Shown one piece after another: positions 25,582 through 34,838 of a DNA stretch of 64,000 nucleotides (its first letter is position 1; the number at the start of each line of letters is the position of its first letter). Origin of the DNA: JANMOK01 sp031415055. Its GTDB lineage: Bacteria; Pseudomonadota; Alphaproteobacteria; Rhodobacterales; Rhodobacteraceae. The position numbers and the translations under genes were made by a program. The notes under the pieces are model-generated. The model was not told the origin of the DNA and searched no databases. It was given only the letters and a program-made list of their open reading frames with translations. The stretch is from the NCBI GenBank assembly GCA_031415055.1, contig JANOQZ010000026.1:1-64000 (forward strand), given 5' to 3'.

Positions 25582-26781
25582 ATGAATGACCTTCCCATCA
25601 TCCGCCTGACCCCGAAAACCAACGCTCGAGCCCTGCGCTGGGGTGCGCCTTGGGTGTATGCCGACGAAGTTGTAATGGATCGACGCACCAAGGGGATTAC
25701 GGCGGGGACGATTGTTCTGCTGCAGGACAGCGAACGTCAAGACATCGGTTTGGCGGCGTTCAACGCTAATTCAAAGATCATCGCCCGGGTGTTGGAACGC
25801 GATGTTTCGGTTGCGATTGACCGGGCTTGGTTGAAGGCAAAGCTGCAGCGCGCGTTGGCTTTGCGGCAGGATTTGTTCGATACGCCGTTTTATCGATTGG
25901 TTCACGCCGAGGCGGATGGATTGCCAGGGGTGATTGTCGACCGCTTTGGCGATGCGGCGGTTATCCAGCCGAATGCGGCTTGGGCGGAAGTGTTGCTGGC
26001 GGATTTGTGCGACGCTTTGGCCGAGGTGACGGGGGTTTCGACGGTCATCAAGAACGCAACCGGGCGATCCCGCGGGCTGGAAGGTTTGTCGGAAGAGACT
26101 TTAGTGCTGCGCGGCGATTTGGATGCGCCAATTCAGGTGCCAATGAATGCGGCAACTTATCTGGCGGATGTGATCGACGGGCAAAAGACCGGGTTGTTTT
26201 ATGACCAGCGGCCCAACCATGCTTTGGCGGCGAGGTTGGCCAAGGGCAAGACGATGTTGGACGTTTTTGCCCATGTTGGTGGGTTTGCCTTGGCGGCCTT
26301 GGCGGCCTTGGCGAATGGTGCGAATTCGGCCTTGGCGGTGGATTCCTCGGCTGCGGCACTGGATTTGGCCACGCAAGGGGCGAGGTTAACTGGGGTTGCG
26401 GGCAAGTTGTCCACACAGCGATCTGATGCATTCGATGCGATGACGGCATTGGCGGCGGATAACCGCAAATTCGGCGTGGTGGTATGCGATCCACCGGCTT
26501 TTGCGCCCAACAAGGCGGCGCTGGAAGCCGGTTTGCGGGCCTATGAACGGGTCGCGCGGATGGGGGCGGCTTTGACGGACAAGGATGGGTATTTGGTGCT
26601 GTGTTCGTGTTCGCATGCGGCGGATTTGAGCAAGTTTCGCGACGCCTGTTTGCGCGGTATTGGTAAGGCCGGGCGCAAGGCGCAGATCGTGGCGACCGGT
26701 GCTGCAGGGCCGGACCATCCGACGCATCCGTATCTGGCGGAATCTTCCTATCTTAAAGCGCTGTTTTTGCGGTTGGATTGA
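25582..26781 (+). CDS. Class I SAM-dependent rRNA methyltransferase (RlmI-like)
   Basis: A 399-residue protein with an N-terminal PUA-like RNA-binding domain (RWGAPWVYADEV, residues 18-29), a central EEHUD-like domain and a C-terminal Rossmann methyltransferase. SAM motif I is DVFAHVGGFALAAL, the catalytic loop is VVCDPPAFAP, and the CSCSHA segment near the end supplies cysteine. RlmI of E. coli makes m5C1962 in 23S rRNA; the same role is likely. The stop overlaps the next gene by one base (TGATG). Confidence 0.9.
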   Translation: MNDLPIIRLTPKTNARALRWGAPWVYADEVVMDRRTKGITAGTIVLLQDSERQDIGLAAFNANSKIIARVLERDVSVAIDRAWLKAKLQRALALRQDLFDTPFYRLVHAEADGLPGVIVDRFGDAAVIQPNAAWAEVLLADLCDALAEVTGVSTVIKNATGRSRGLEGLSEETLVLRGDLDAPIQVPMNAATYLADVIDGQKTGLFYDQRPNHALAARLAKGKTMLDVFAHVGGFALAALAALANGANSALAVDSSAAALDLATQGARLTGVAGKLSTQRSDAFDAMTALAADNRKFGVVVCDPPAFAPNKAALEAGLRAYERVARMGAALTDKDGYLVLCSCSHAADLSKFRDACLRGIGKAGRKAQIVATGAAGPDHPTHPYLAESSYLKALFLRLD

Positions 26782-27326
26782 TGCGAGTTCTGCTGGACGC
26801 CTGCGTTTTATTCCCGACGGTGATGCGGGAAGTTTTGTTGGCGGCGGCGGCGGCAGGGGCTTTCCAGCCCTTATGGTCGGAGCGGATATTGGAAGAATGG
26901 GCGCGGGCGACGCGTAAGTTGCCGCTGGGGTCTGAGGCGATTGCGCGGGGCGAGATTGCTTTGATAATGGCCGATTGGCCCGTAGCGTTAGTTGAATTTG
27001 ACCCGGAAATGCTGGGGAAAATACATCTTCCCGACCCCGATGACTCCCATGTTTTGGCGGCGGCGATTGCGGGGAAGGCGGATGTTTTGCTGACGTTGAA
27101 TCGGCGCGATTTTCCGACCCGCATTTTGGCTGGGCACAACATTCTGCGTCGCGATCCTGACGCAGTCTTGTGCGAATTTGCGGCCGAAAAACCTGAAGCA
27201 ATGCGTCAGGTTGTGGCAAAAGTTATCGCCCGCGCCGAAAGGGCCTCGGGTCGTCCGCAACCAATCCGCCCGCTTTTGAAGCGGGCGGGGATGCCGAGAC
27301 TGGGTCGGTTGTTGGCGAAGGCTTAA
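26781..27326 (+). CDS. PIN domain-containing protein
   Basis: A 181-residue PIN-fold nuclease-like protein. Acidic residues expected at the active site appear in LLDACVLFP (D6), in the ERILEEW region and in DPDDSHVLAAAI and LTLNRRDF. It is translationally coupled to the methyltransferase upstream (TGATG). No small antitoxin gene is adjacent, so it looks like the stand-alone PIN family of Rhodobacterales rather than a VapBC toxin. It ends four bases into the convergent GYD gene. Confidence 0.82.
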   Translation: MRVLLDACVLFPTVMREVLLAAAAAGAFQPLWSERILEEWARATRKLPLGSEAIARGEIALIMADWPVALVEFDPEMLGKIHLPDPDDSHVLAAAIAGKADVLLTLNRRDFPTRILAGHNILRRDPDAVLCEFAAEKPEAMRQVVAKVIARAERASGRPQPIRPLLKRAGMPRLGRLLAKA

Positions 27327-27613
27327 AGTGCGCCGATGATCTTGCGGTAATCGGCTTCGGCGAAGGCTTTCATCGAGGTGGTGCGGACATTGCCGCCCAT
27401 GCCCAGCATCAGAGTGAATTTCGCCATGGTATCGTCATCGGGGCCGTCCATGATCACCACGAAATCGTGGCTGCCCATGGTCAAGTAAAATTCGTTGATC
27501 GTGCAGCCCAGTTTTTTCGCCAGTGCCTTGGCCGCGTCCAACCGCGTCGGGCTGTCTTTGACGCTTTTGATTCCCTGATCGGTCCAATTGCATAGCGCAA
27601 TATATTTAGCCAT
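27323..27613 (-). CDS. GYD domain-containing protein
   Basis: A 96-residue single-domain protein with the GYD-like fold signature (YIALCNWTDQGIKSVKDS, then MGSHDFVVIMDGPDDDTMAKF). The family forms small ferredoxin-like alpha-beta oligomers of unknown function. The length is normal, and it is convergent with the PIN gene. Confidence 0.9.
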   Translation of the reverse strand: MAKYIALCNWTDQGIKSVKDSPTRLDAAKALAKKLGCTINEFYLTMGSHDFVVIMDGPDDDTMAKFTLMLGMGGNVRTTSMKAFAEADYRKIIGAL

Positions 27614-27704
27614 TTTGGTCCCCTATTGGAATTGATCGCAGACGTTGATCGTCGGCGTTGGTCAGTAAGAACAGGATAGCACAGAATAATCTCGCGTGGG
27701 GAAA

Positions 27705-28397
27705 TTACCTTGAACCCGGCGGTTTCCAACTGCTTGCCAATTGCTTGATCGCCGCGACCCGTTCGACGGTTTTGGGATGGCTGAGCAACCAGACCGGCGG
27801 TTCGCCGCGTTGGCCGGTCAATCCGGCGATTTTCTGCAGCAGGCTGATCTGTGGGGCGATGCCGATCCCCGATTTCACCAATACCGCCGCTGCCCAAGCG
27901 TCGGCTTCGTATTCATCTTGCCGCGACAGCCGGGCGGATAGCATTTGCGTCAGGAAATTGGCCAGATAGACGCCGAGACCGGGAATGAACCGGCCCAAAA
28001 CCATCATCAGGGCCACCCGAATAGCGTTTTGACCAGAAAAGTCGATCATCCGCCGCCGCGCATGGCCTAGCGCCACATGGCCCAGTTCGTGGGCGATGAC
28101 GCTGGCGATTTCAGCGGCGGTAACCTTGCCTGCGTGATATGCTTGAAAGAACCCGCGGGTGATGAATATTCGCCCGTCAGGGGCCGCCAGACCATTGACC
28201 TGGTCCACTTCGTAGACATACACAGCTAAGTTTTTCAGATTCAAAGTTTTAGCCAGTTGCGATGTCAGTTTTAGAATGGGTGCATCAGCCAAAAGCGTTG
28301 AACGCGCGTCGAGTTCGCGTCCAGTGCGCCAAGCCGAGATCATATACATGATAAGACCGGCTAGAATGGCGATGAGTATGGGCGTCAGGCGCAGCAT
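27705..28397 (-). CDS. M48 family metalloprotease, membrane-anchored
   Basis: A 230-residue protein with an N-terminal transmembrane segment (residues 3-22) and the zinc motif HELGH (103-107). The third ligand, a glutamate, lies in DEYEADAWAA near residue 164. It resembles HtpX/BepA-type peptidases acting in membrane or envelope protein quality control. There is no TPR extension. It is preceded by a small membrane-protein gene on the same strand. Confidence 0.9.
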   Translation of the reverse strand: MLRLTPILIAILAGLIMYMISAWRTGRELDARSTLLADAPILKLTSQLAKTLNLKNLAVYVYEVDQVNGLAAPDGRIFITRGFFQAYHAGKVTAAEIASVIAHELGHVALGHARRRMIDFSGQNAIRVALMMVLGRFIPGLGVYLANFLTQMLSARLSRQDEYEADAWAAAVLVKSGIGIAPQISLLQKIAGLTGQRGEPPVWLLSHPKTVERVAAIKQLASSWKPPGSR

Positions 28398-28441
28398 GGT
28401 TCCCCCGGTTGGTTCCGGTTATTTAGGTGTTGCGCGGGAAT

Positions 28442-28612
28442 TTACACTAGTCCGGCCCAATCGGCGGCGATTGTCACCACCAATGCTGCCAATGCAATGG
28501 CGATAGCATGTGTAGCGCCGTATTGTAATTTGTCGGGCAGGTTGCCGCCGCGTGCCTGCGCGCGCCACCAGCCGATGATGAATCCGACGACAAAGGCGAT
28601 AGGTAGAATCAT
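28442..28612 (-). CDS. 56-residue membrane protein
   Basis: This short frame encodes a protein with two hydrophobic segments (ILPIAFVVGFIIGWW, and AIAIALAALVVTIAADWAG) around a polar WRAQARGGNLPDKLQYG loop. Its ATG overlaps the stop of the DUF2927 gene (ATGA), showing translational coupling. Similar short proteins are found beside DUF2927 genes in Rhodobacterales as far as I recall; the function is unknown. Confidence 0.75.
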   Translation of the reverse strand: MILPIAFVVGFIIGWWRAQARGGNLPDKLQYGATHAIAIALAALVVTIAADWAGLV

Positions 28613-29961
28613 CGGGCACTCTCTGCTTTGCCTGCCAAACCGGCGATTTGGCGTTGGGCGTCTGCTATCGCTTTGGGCGAGGATCCGAAAGCATATTGCG
28701 CCCAGTGCAACGATTCAGCGCGGGCGGATTTCGCTTCTTCAGTGCGTCCAAGGCGCAACAACGCTTCGGCGCGAACGGCTTGCAGGCCGGAAACGAGGGT
28801 AGCGTTTTCGGCGCGGCGGGAATCGTTCAAATGTCGATCCGCGATTTGCAGCGCCGTAGCAAATTGCCCAAGCGACAGGGCGATGACGCTGACATGCAGA
28901 CCGGCATGGGCGGACCGCACGGGGTCTCCGACGGCAAGGGATACGGCATAGGCCTCGAAAAACAGTTTCGCCGCTTGGTCCGGGTGGTCCTTCAGCAGCA
29001 ACCTCCCCAAGGCCAGATCGGACAGCGCCAAGCGGTGGTCTTGCGGCAGGATGTTGCGGGCGATGTCCACCGCGCGGGCACCTTGCGATTGGCGGGCACT
29101 GTCATTTGAATTACGGGTCAACGCCCCCTCGATGGCGCGTTTCCAGCCTTCGGGTTCCTGGCCGCGTGGTGCTGGCGCAATGCCGGAACCAGCGGGATTC
29201 ACATCGGCCAAAATGCCGGGAATGAGGGCGGCAACTTGCGGGCGGCCCATGCCGGTAGTGAGGGCTGGGGAATAGAGCGCACGCAGGATTGTCATGTCAA
29301 AAGCCGTAAGAATTGAATGCATATTATCGTCGTTGAACACCGAATCCGGCAAGCGATACAGGTCATTCACGGGCCCAAGAGATTGGGCGATTTCTTCGTG
29401 GAAACAATCCCTTACCTCTTGCGGGGCGATGCCTGCGGGAATGAAGACGCTGCTGTGGTTTATGTTTGTCTGACGCGACCATTTTGGCCGATTAACGCGC
29501 GAAAGTCCGGTGTATTCGGACCAGCTTTTGACCCCCGGGGCGAGAAAACATGCGGCTCCCGGCACCGCGCGTTGCAGGCCGCTGGGGGGGACCATCTCGA
29601 TGAACAAATTGGCTTGGGCTTCGTCATTGGTTGGCGCGATGTCGATGCCAGCTTCGTTGCGGATGCGGGCGAGCAAGTATTCGAGATCGGCGGAACTGCG
29701 GTGCAAGGTGTTGGAGCGGATGTAGACGCGAACGGGCGTTTCGTAACGCAAGAGTATAGGCACATCCTGGCCGCTTTCCAGTTGGAACACGAGGTCCAAG
29801 AAATCGGCGGCGATTGTGGCGTTGGAGCGGGCGATGCCGCGCGGCAGGCTTTGCGGGGCGAAGCCTTGGATGACGGCAGTGCTGGAGGGCAATTCAGGTG
29901 CAAGCGCCGGGGCGCAGGCGGTGAGGGCGACTGCCAAGAAGACGGCGAAGCGTGCGGTCAC
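28609..29961 (-). CDS. DUF2927 domain-containing lipoprotein
   Basis: A 450-residue protein. The N-terminus is a lipoprotein-like signal (FAVFLAVALTAC, cysteine at about 16). The DUF2927 domain spans roughly residues 60-240, with the hallmark CFHEEIAQSLGPVNDLYRLP and SVFNDDNMHSILTAFDM. The C-terminal ~150 residues are helical and TPR-like. The GTG start overlaps the GNAT stop by four bases. It is probably an envelope lipoprotein of unknown role. Confidence 0.87.
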   Translation of the reverse strand: MTARFAVFLAVALTACAPALAPELPSSTAVIQGFAPQSLPRGIARSNATIAADFLDLVFQLESGQDVPILLRYETPVRVYIRSNTLHRSSADLEYLLARIRNEAGIDIAPTNDEAQANLFIEMVPPSGLQRAVPGAACFLAPGVKSWSEYTGLSRVNRPKWSRQTNINHSSVFIPAGIAPQEVRDCFHEEIAQSLGPVNDLYRLPDSVFNDDNMHSILTAFDMTILRALYSPALTTGMGRPQVAALIPGILADVNPAGSGIAPAPRGQEPEGWKRAIEGALTRNSNDSARQSQGARAVDIARNILPQDHRLALSDLALGRLLLKDHPDQAAKLFFEAYAVSLAVGDPVRSAHAGLHVSVIALSLGQFATALQIADRHLNDSRRAENATLVSGLQAVRAEALLRLGRTEEAKSARAESLHWAQYAFGSSPKAIADAQRQIAGLAGKAESAR

Positions 29962-30395
29962 CGGACATACTCGACAAATTCCGACTTTTTCGCCAGCCGG
30001 TCATACAGGCGGCGCGCCGTCGAGTTGGTTTCTGCGGTGAACCACCAGATTTGCGGGCAGTTTTGCGCATCAGCCGCTTGATATACCGCCTCGATCAGGG
30101 CGCGACCAGCCCCGGTTCCGCGCAGTTCGGGGCGCACATATAGGTCGTTGAGGTAGCATTTATCTTCCAACTCCCAAAACGAGCGATGGAACAGGAAGTT
30201 GGCAAGGCCGACGGGGTTGCCGTCTACTTCAGCCAGAAACGCGTGCATTTTTTCGGTTGGGTCCATGATGCGGGCCCAGGAAATATCATACATTTCTTGC
30301 GGTTTTTCGGTAAAGTAAAACGCGAGGTAATCTTTCCAAAGCGCTGACCATGCAGGGAAATCACTGGCATTGACGGGGCGGACAGTGGTGACCAT
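29958..30395 (-). CDS. GNAT family N-acetyltransferase
   Basis: A 145-residue acetyltransferase. The start MVTTVRPVNASDF fits the usual beta-1 strand, and the acetyl-CoA loop is RPELRGTGAGRALIEAV. The C-terminus (AETNSTARRLYDRLAKKSEFVEY) is typical. The acceptor is unknown. It is the first gene of a coupled string with DUF2927 and the small membrane protein. Confidence 0.9.
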   Translation of the reverse strand: MVTTVRPVNASDFPAWSALWKDYLAFYFTEKPQEMYDISWARIMDPTEKMHAFLAEVDGNPVGLANFLFHRSFWELEDKCYLNDLYVRPELRGTGAGRALIEAVYQAADAQNCPQIWWFTAETNSTARRLYDRLAKKSEFVEYVR

Positions 30396-30730
30396 TGCGG
30401 GGCCTTTCGGTGTATTGCAAAGGCCAAAGAGCACGTCCGACCTGCCGAGAGCAACCACTGTTCGCGCAATTTTTGGTCATCGCGCAGAAACCGGGGTGCT
30501 GACAAATAATCGACGGAAAAGACGTTCACAATTTCGCCAGCTTTTTGCTCTATAGGGTTTCGCGCCGGACTGAGGGCTGGAATTCACGCGATAGTGCCAA
30601 TCTTGCGCGTGACAATGCTAGCGACTCGCTGTATCTGGCGGCAGATAATGAGGCGGGGCGCTAAATGACGCTGGCCAACGAGCAGACAGGCAACCAGACA
30701 GCCCCCCAAAAGACTTGGGTTGGAGTAGCA
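30396..30730. other. Intergenic region between divergent GNAT and dksA genes
   Basis: The 335 bases contain no convincing gene. They must hold the promoters for both directions. I see no strong palindrome or recognisable riboswitch. Confidence 0.5.
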
Positions 30731-31153
30731 ATGAAGGCCGAAACCATTCTCGATTCCGATTACCGACCAGCAGACGACGAACCGTTCATGAATGGGCGGC
30801 AGTTGGAATATTTCCGCAACAAACTGGTGGCGTGGAAACATTCGATCCTTGAGGAAAGCCGCGGCACGATTGAGGATATGCAGGAAGGCACCCGCAATAT
30901 TCCCGATGTGGCGGATCGCGCATCCGAGGAAACCGACCGCGCCTTGGAACTGCGCACGCGCGATAGGCAACGCAAGGTGATTTCCAAAATCGACTCGGCT
31001 TTGCGACGGATCGAAGAAGGTTCGTACGGGTATTGCGATGAAACCGGCGAGCCAATTTCGCTGAAACGGTTGGACGCGCGTCCGATTGCGACTTTGAGTT
31101 TGGAAGCGCAGGAACGCCACGAGCGCAAGGAAAAGGTCCACCGTGACGAATGA
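30731..31153 (+). CDS. dksA: RNA polymerase-binding protein DksA (zinc-finger cysteines reduced)
   Basis: A 140-residue transcription factor that enters the RNA polymerase secondary channel and works with ppGpp. The coiled-coil region (NGRQLEYFRNKL to RKVISKIDSALRRIEEG) is complete. The zinc-finger positions read C102, T105, S123, A126 instead of four cysteines, as in the cysteine-poor DksA forms of alphaproteobacteria, so zinc is probably not bound. The start at MKAETIL follows TTGGAG; an upstream in-frame start adds 22 residues. A terminator follows. Confidence 0.93.
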   Translation: MKAETILDSDYRPADDEPFMNGRQLEYFRNKLVAWKHSILEESRGTIEDMQEGTRNIPDVADRASEETDRALELRTRDRQRKVISKIDSALRRIEEGSYGYCDETGEPISLKRLDARPIATLSLEAQERHERKEKVHRDE

Positions 31154-31175
31154 GTGCGCAGATTTGAACGAGGTA

Positions 31176-31204
31176 AGCCGGGGCTATGCTCCGGCTTTTT
31201 TGTT
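31176..31204 (+). terminator. Rho-independent terminator of dksA
   Basis: AGCCGG and CCGGCT form a stem around GGCTATGCT, followed by a T-run (TTTTTGTTTT). It lies about 22 bases after the dksA stop. Confidence 0.85.
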
Positions 31205-31275
31205 TTCACCAAATCTTGTGCTTGCTGCGTAAGCTTTATCATAGTCATAGTGTTGCGCCCAAGCTCGGGTTTTTC

Positions 31276-32472
31276 ATGGGAAGTAAAGTGCCGCCAGAGA
31301 GTGTTTCCATTTTGGGGGGCGGCATTGGCGGCATGGCCACCGCTTTGGCATTGGCGCGGCGCGGCTTCGCGGTTGAATTGTTTGAGCAAGCCCCAGCTTT
31401 GACGGCGGTCGGTTCGGGCATTCAAATCAGTCCGAATGGCTGTGCGGTTTTGGCCGCGCTTGGGTTGCTGGATGAAGCGGCGAAGATTTCCAACACGCCC
31501 AGTTCGATTCAATTTCGCAGCGCAAGAACCGGGCGGCGCATTGCCCGGGTGCCGATGGGGTTTGGCGCGGTGCTGCGTTGGGGATATCCCTATTGGCAGT
31601 TTCACCGGGTGGATTTGCTGGACCTTTTGGCCGAGGCTGCGGTGGCAGCGGGGGTAAAGCTGCATACCGGCAAAGCGATGCTGCGCATTATGGCCGACCA
31701 AGACGTCGCGCGGTTGGAATTTGTCGATGGCAGTTCGCATGAAACCAACTGTCTGATCGCCGCTGATGGCATTCGCTCGCAAGTGCGGCGGCAGATGTTT
31801 ACCGACAGCCCGGTGCGTTTTACCGGCCATGTCGCGTGGCGGACGGTTGTATCGGCAGAGGCTTTGTCTGTTACCCATCCAACCGCGACTTTGGTGCATG
31901 TCGCGCCCGGTTGCCACACGGTTTCCTATCCAATCGCCGGGTCGAGCCTGATCAACTTGGTCGCCGTTGAAGAACGCAGCGATTGGGCGGCAGAGGGGTG
32001 GAGCATTGAAGGTGACCCCGCCGAATTGCTTGCCAAGTTTGGCGACTGGCCCGAACCAGTGGCGACTTTGGTTAAGGCGGCGCATAAATCGTATCTGTGG
32101 GGATTGTTCGACCATCCGCCGCTGGAAACTTGGTCCAAAGGCCCTGTGGTTTTGTTGGGGGATGCCGCGCATCCGATGCTGCCATTCTTTGCCCAAGGCG
32201 CGACCATGGCGCTGGAGGATGCCTTTGTCTTGGCGCGCGAATTGGCGGTTGCCCCGGATACTTCGACGGCCTTTGCCACCTATGAAAAATTGCGCAAGGC
32301 TCGCTGCACACGCTGCCAAGCTGCTTCGGCGGCGAATGCGCGGATGTACCACGAGGCGCAGCCCCTGAAGCGGTTCGTGCAACATGCAGGAATGGCGCTG
32401 ATTTCACATTCGCTGCCGTCGCTGTTTTCGCTGCGATTCAGCTGGCTTTATGGCGGCGACGTGACGCGCTAA
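31276..32472 (+). CDS. FAD-dependent monooxygenase (salicylate hydroxylase-like)
   Basis: A 398-residue group A flavoprotein hydroxylase. The N-terminal GxGxxG motif is SILGGGIGGMATALALARRG, the central DG motif is IAADGIRSQVR, and the GD motif is VVLLGDAAHPMLPFFAQGA. These point to an NAD(P)H-dependent aromatic hydroxylase; the substrate (salicylate, 3-hydroxybenzoate or other) is not readable. The start at MGSKVPPES avoids an unconserved hydrophobic extension. It is convergent with the exonuclease gene. Confidence 0.9.
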   Translation: MGSKVPPESVSILGGGIGGMATALALARRGFAVELFEQAPALTAVGSGIQISPNGCAVLAALGLLDEAAKISNTPSSIQFRSARTGRRIARVPMGFGAVLRWGYPYWQFHRVDLLDLLAEAAVAAGVKLHTGKAMLRIMADQDVARLEFVDGSSHETNCLIAADGIRSQVRRQMFTDSPVRFTGHVAWRTVVSAEALSVTHPTATLVHVAPGCHTVSYPIAGSSLINLVAVEERSDWAAEGWSIEGDPAELLAKFGDWPEPVATLVKAAHKSYLWGLFDHPPLETWSKGPVVLLGDAAHPMLPFFAQGATMALEDAFVLARELAVAPDTSTAFATYEKLRKARCTRCQAASAANARMYHEAQPLKRFVQHAGMALISHSLPSLFSLRFSWLYGGDVTR

Positions 32473-32478
32473 GCGCAA

Positions 32479-33261
32479 TTAAATGTCCAAATCCACCCAA
32501 GTCGGCACGTGATCGGACGGTCTTTCGCGGCCGCGCATGAAACGGTCGATCTTGCAGTCGCGCAAGCGGTCGGCGGCTTGCGGTGTGAGTAGGAACAGAT
32601 CGATGCGAATGCCGTTGTTCTTGTTCCAAGCCCCGGCCTGAAAATCCCAGAAGGTGTAGTTGAGCGGGGCAGGGTCGAGAGTGCGGAAGGCTTCGGTGAA
32701 ACCGAGGGTGAGGATGCGCCGGTAAGCATCTCGAGATGTGGGCAGGGCAAGGGCGTCTAGCTGCCAAACCTCGGGTTCATGCGCGTCTTCGTCTTGCGGG
32801 ATGATATTGAAATCGCCGGTCATTAAGGCGATTTCTTCGGAGGCAATCAATGCTTGGGCGCGGTGGCGCAGTCGTTCCATCCAACTTAATTTGAAATCAT
32901 ATTTCGGCCCCGGCACCGGGTTGCCGTTGGGCAGATACAAGCCACAAATGCGGATGGCGGTTTTGTCGCCGGAAATCGTTCCTTCGATCCAGCGCGCGTG
33001 TTCGTCGCTATCGTCGCCGGGCAGGCCACGGCTAACGTCTTCTATGGGGCGTTTGGAAAGGATGGCGACGCCGTTAGAGCTTTTCTGGCCGTGGGTTTCG
33101 ATGTTGTAACCCAGTGCTGCGATTTCTTCGCGCGGAAAATCGGCGTCTTGTTTCTTGGTTTCCTGCAACAAAACCACGTCGGGCGAGGTTTCCTTCAGCC
33201 AATCCAATAGGTTGGGCAATCGCGCCGTGATGCCGTTGATGTTGAAAGTGGCGATGCGCAT
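32479..33261 (-). CDS. xth: Exodeoxyribonuclease III
   Basis: A 260-residue exonuclease III/AP endonuclease for base-excision repair. Active-site segments are intact: N7 in ATFNING, E34 in LLQETK, the GLYLPNGN motif, GDFNI, and the C-terminal SDHVP histidine. The length is normal. It is followed upstream on the same strand by erpA with only seven bases between, suggesting cotranscription. Confidence 0.95.
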   Translation of the reverse strand: MRIATFNINGITARLPNLLDWLKETSPDVVLLQETKKQDADFPREEIAALGYNIETHGQKSSNGVAILSKRPIEDVSRGLPGDDSDEHARWIEGTISGDKTAIRICGLYLPNGNPVPGPKYDFKLSWMERLRHRAQALIASEEIALMTGDFNIIPQDEDAHEPEVWQLDALALPTSRDAYRRILTLGFTEAFRTLDPAPLNYTFWDFQAGAWNKNNGIRIDLFLLTPQAADRLRDCKIDRFMRGRERPSDHVPTWVDLDI

Positions 33262-33268
33262 GTCGGCG

Positions 33269-33601
33269 CTACAGCGAGAAACTGGTGCCGCAGCCGCAGC
33301 TTGATTTGGCGTTGGGGTTGTCGATGACGAATTTCGCGCCGATCAGGGCTTCGGAAAAGTCGATAGTGGCGTTGGAAAGGAACGGCAGCGACACCGGGTC
33401 AATCAGGACCTTGGCCCCGTCTTGTTCCAAAACCAAGTCGTCGTCGGCGGGTAGATCGAATTTCAGGTCGTATTGAAAACCCGAGCAGCCGCCGCCTTCG
33501 ACCGCCACGCGCAGGTGTTTGATTTCGCCGCTGCTTGCCGCAATGGCTTTCAACTGGCCATAGGCGCGGTCGGTGACTTTTGGCGGTAGGGTAAGCTGCA
33601 T
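33269..33601 (-). CDS. erpA: Iron-sulfur cluster insertion protein ErpA/IscA family
   Basis: A 110-residue A-type carrier. The three conserved cysteines are C39 (EGGGCSG), C102 and C104 (SSCGCGTSF), which transfer Fe-S clusters to apoproteins. ATG 33601 (MQLTLPP) is used; an upstream in-frame start gives an unlikely 18-residue leader. It is divergent from dgt with about 80 bases between them. Confidence 0.93.
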   Translation of the reverse strand: MQLTLPPKVTDRAYGQLKAIAASSGEIKHLRVAVEGGGCSGFQYDLKFDLPADDDLVLEQDGAKVLIDPVSLPFLSNATIDFSEALIGAKFVIDNPNAKSSCGCGTSFSL

Positions 33602-33679
33602 CTTTCGGCCTTTGTCATTTGCGTCTAAGCTGTTGAAAAAGAATGTAGTCGTCAAAGGTCATTGCGACAAGGGTCAGTC

Positions 33680-34828
33680 ATGTTAGCCAAATTTGCCTGT
33701 CGGCCAGGAGATTCGCGCGGGCGCTTGCATGGCGAACCGGATTCGGTGCATCGGACTGCGTTTCAGCGCGATAGGGACCGGATTATTCACTCGTCGGCTT
33801 TTCGGCGCCTGAAACACAAGACCCAAGTATTTGTCGAGCACGAGGGCGATTATTACCGCACCCGCCTGACCCATACGATCGAAGTGGCGCAAGTGGCGCG
33901 CACGATTGCGCGGGTTCTGGGCTTGAACGAGGAATTGGCCGAGGCGATTGCGCTGGCGCATGACCTTGGCCACACGCCGTTTGGCCATACCGGCGAGGAA
34001 GCCCTACACGAGATGATGACGCCGTTCGGCGGCTTTGATCACAACGCGCAGGCGATTAAGATCGTGACACTGCTGGAGCGGCATTATGCAGGGTTTAATG
34101 GGTTGAACCTGACATGGGAGACTTTGGAAGGGTTGGCCAAGCACAACGGGCCGGTTGTTGGGACGGTTCCGCCTGCCTTGGCGGCTTATGACAGCGAACA
34201 TGATCTGGAATTGGCGACTTTCGCTTCGGCGGAAGCGCAGGTGGCGGCGATTTCCGACGACATCGCCTATAACAACCACGATCTCGATGACGGGTTGCGG
34301 GCGGGATTGTTCACCATTGAACAAATATGCGAATTACCGGTGGTGGGCGATTGTTTTGCGGCGGTTGACCGCGAATGGCCGGGGTTGGATTCGGTTAGAC
34401 GGCGGCATGAGGCTTTGCGCCGGGTATTCGGCCATATGGTCGAGGATGTGATTGCGGAAAGCCAACGGATTCTGGCGGTGGCCGATCCGCTATCGGCGCA
34501 GGATGTGCGAATGTTGGGGCGTCCGGTGATCCGGTTTTCGCCACAGATGTTTGCCGATTTGAAAGTGATCCGCGAATTCTTTTTCACCAACATGTACCGC
34601 CATTGGAAAGTGCGCCGCATGCGCCGCAAGGCCGGGCAGATCGTGCGCGAGATGTTCGGCATTTTCATGGAAGACCCGCGCATGCTGCCGGATGACTGGC
34701 AGGTCTGGGCGAGCAAGGGCGGGGACTCGCAGAAAGCTTGGGTGATTGCCGATTACATCGCCGGGATGACGGACCGCTATGCTTTGCAGGAATATGGCAA
34801 GCTGACCAATCCGATGGAGAAGGCTTAG
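33680..34828 (+). CDS. dgt: Deoxyguanosinetriphosphate triphosphohydrolase-like protein
   Basis: A 382-residue HD-domain enzyme hydrolysing dNTPs to nucleoside and triphosphate. Metal ligands are visible in RLTHTIEVAQ and ALAHDLGHTPFGHTGE, and the C-terminal SDDIAYNNHDLDDG motif is present. The ATG at MLAKFAC is preferred over an upstream TTG. It starts the dgt-argS-SPOR-scpAB string typical of Rhodobacterales. Confidence 0.94.
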   Translation: MLAKFACRPGDSRGRLHGEPDSVHRTAFQRDRDRIIHSSAFRRLKHKTQVFVEHEGDYYRTRLTHTIEVAQVARTIARVLGLNEELAEAIALAHDLGHTPFGHTGEEALHEMMTPFGGFDHNAQAIKIVTLLERHYAGFNGLNLTWETLEGLAKHNGPVVGTVPPALAAYDSEHDLELATFASAEAQVAAISDDIAYNNHDLDDGLRAGLFTIEQICELPVVGDCFAAVDREWPGLDSVRRRHEALRRVFGHMVEDVIAESQRILAVADPLSAQDVRMLGRPVIRFSPQMFADLKVIREFFFTNMYRHWKVRRMRRKAGQIVREMFGIFMEDPRMLPDDWQVWASKGGDSQKAWVIADYIAGMTDRYALQEYGKLTNPMEKA

Positions 34829-34838
34829 GGGGCACAGA

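Noticed and set aside
30760..32385. Very long open frame on the minus strand across dksA and the FAD monooxygenase
   Set aside because: It is antisense to two clear genes, has no family motif and is rich in Arg/His/Gln, as expected for a shadow frame in GC-rich DNA.
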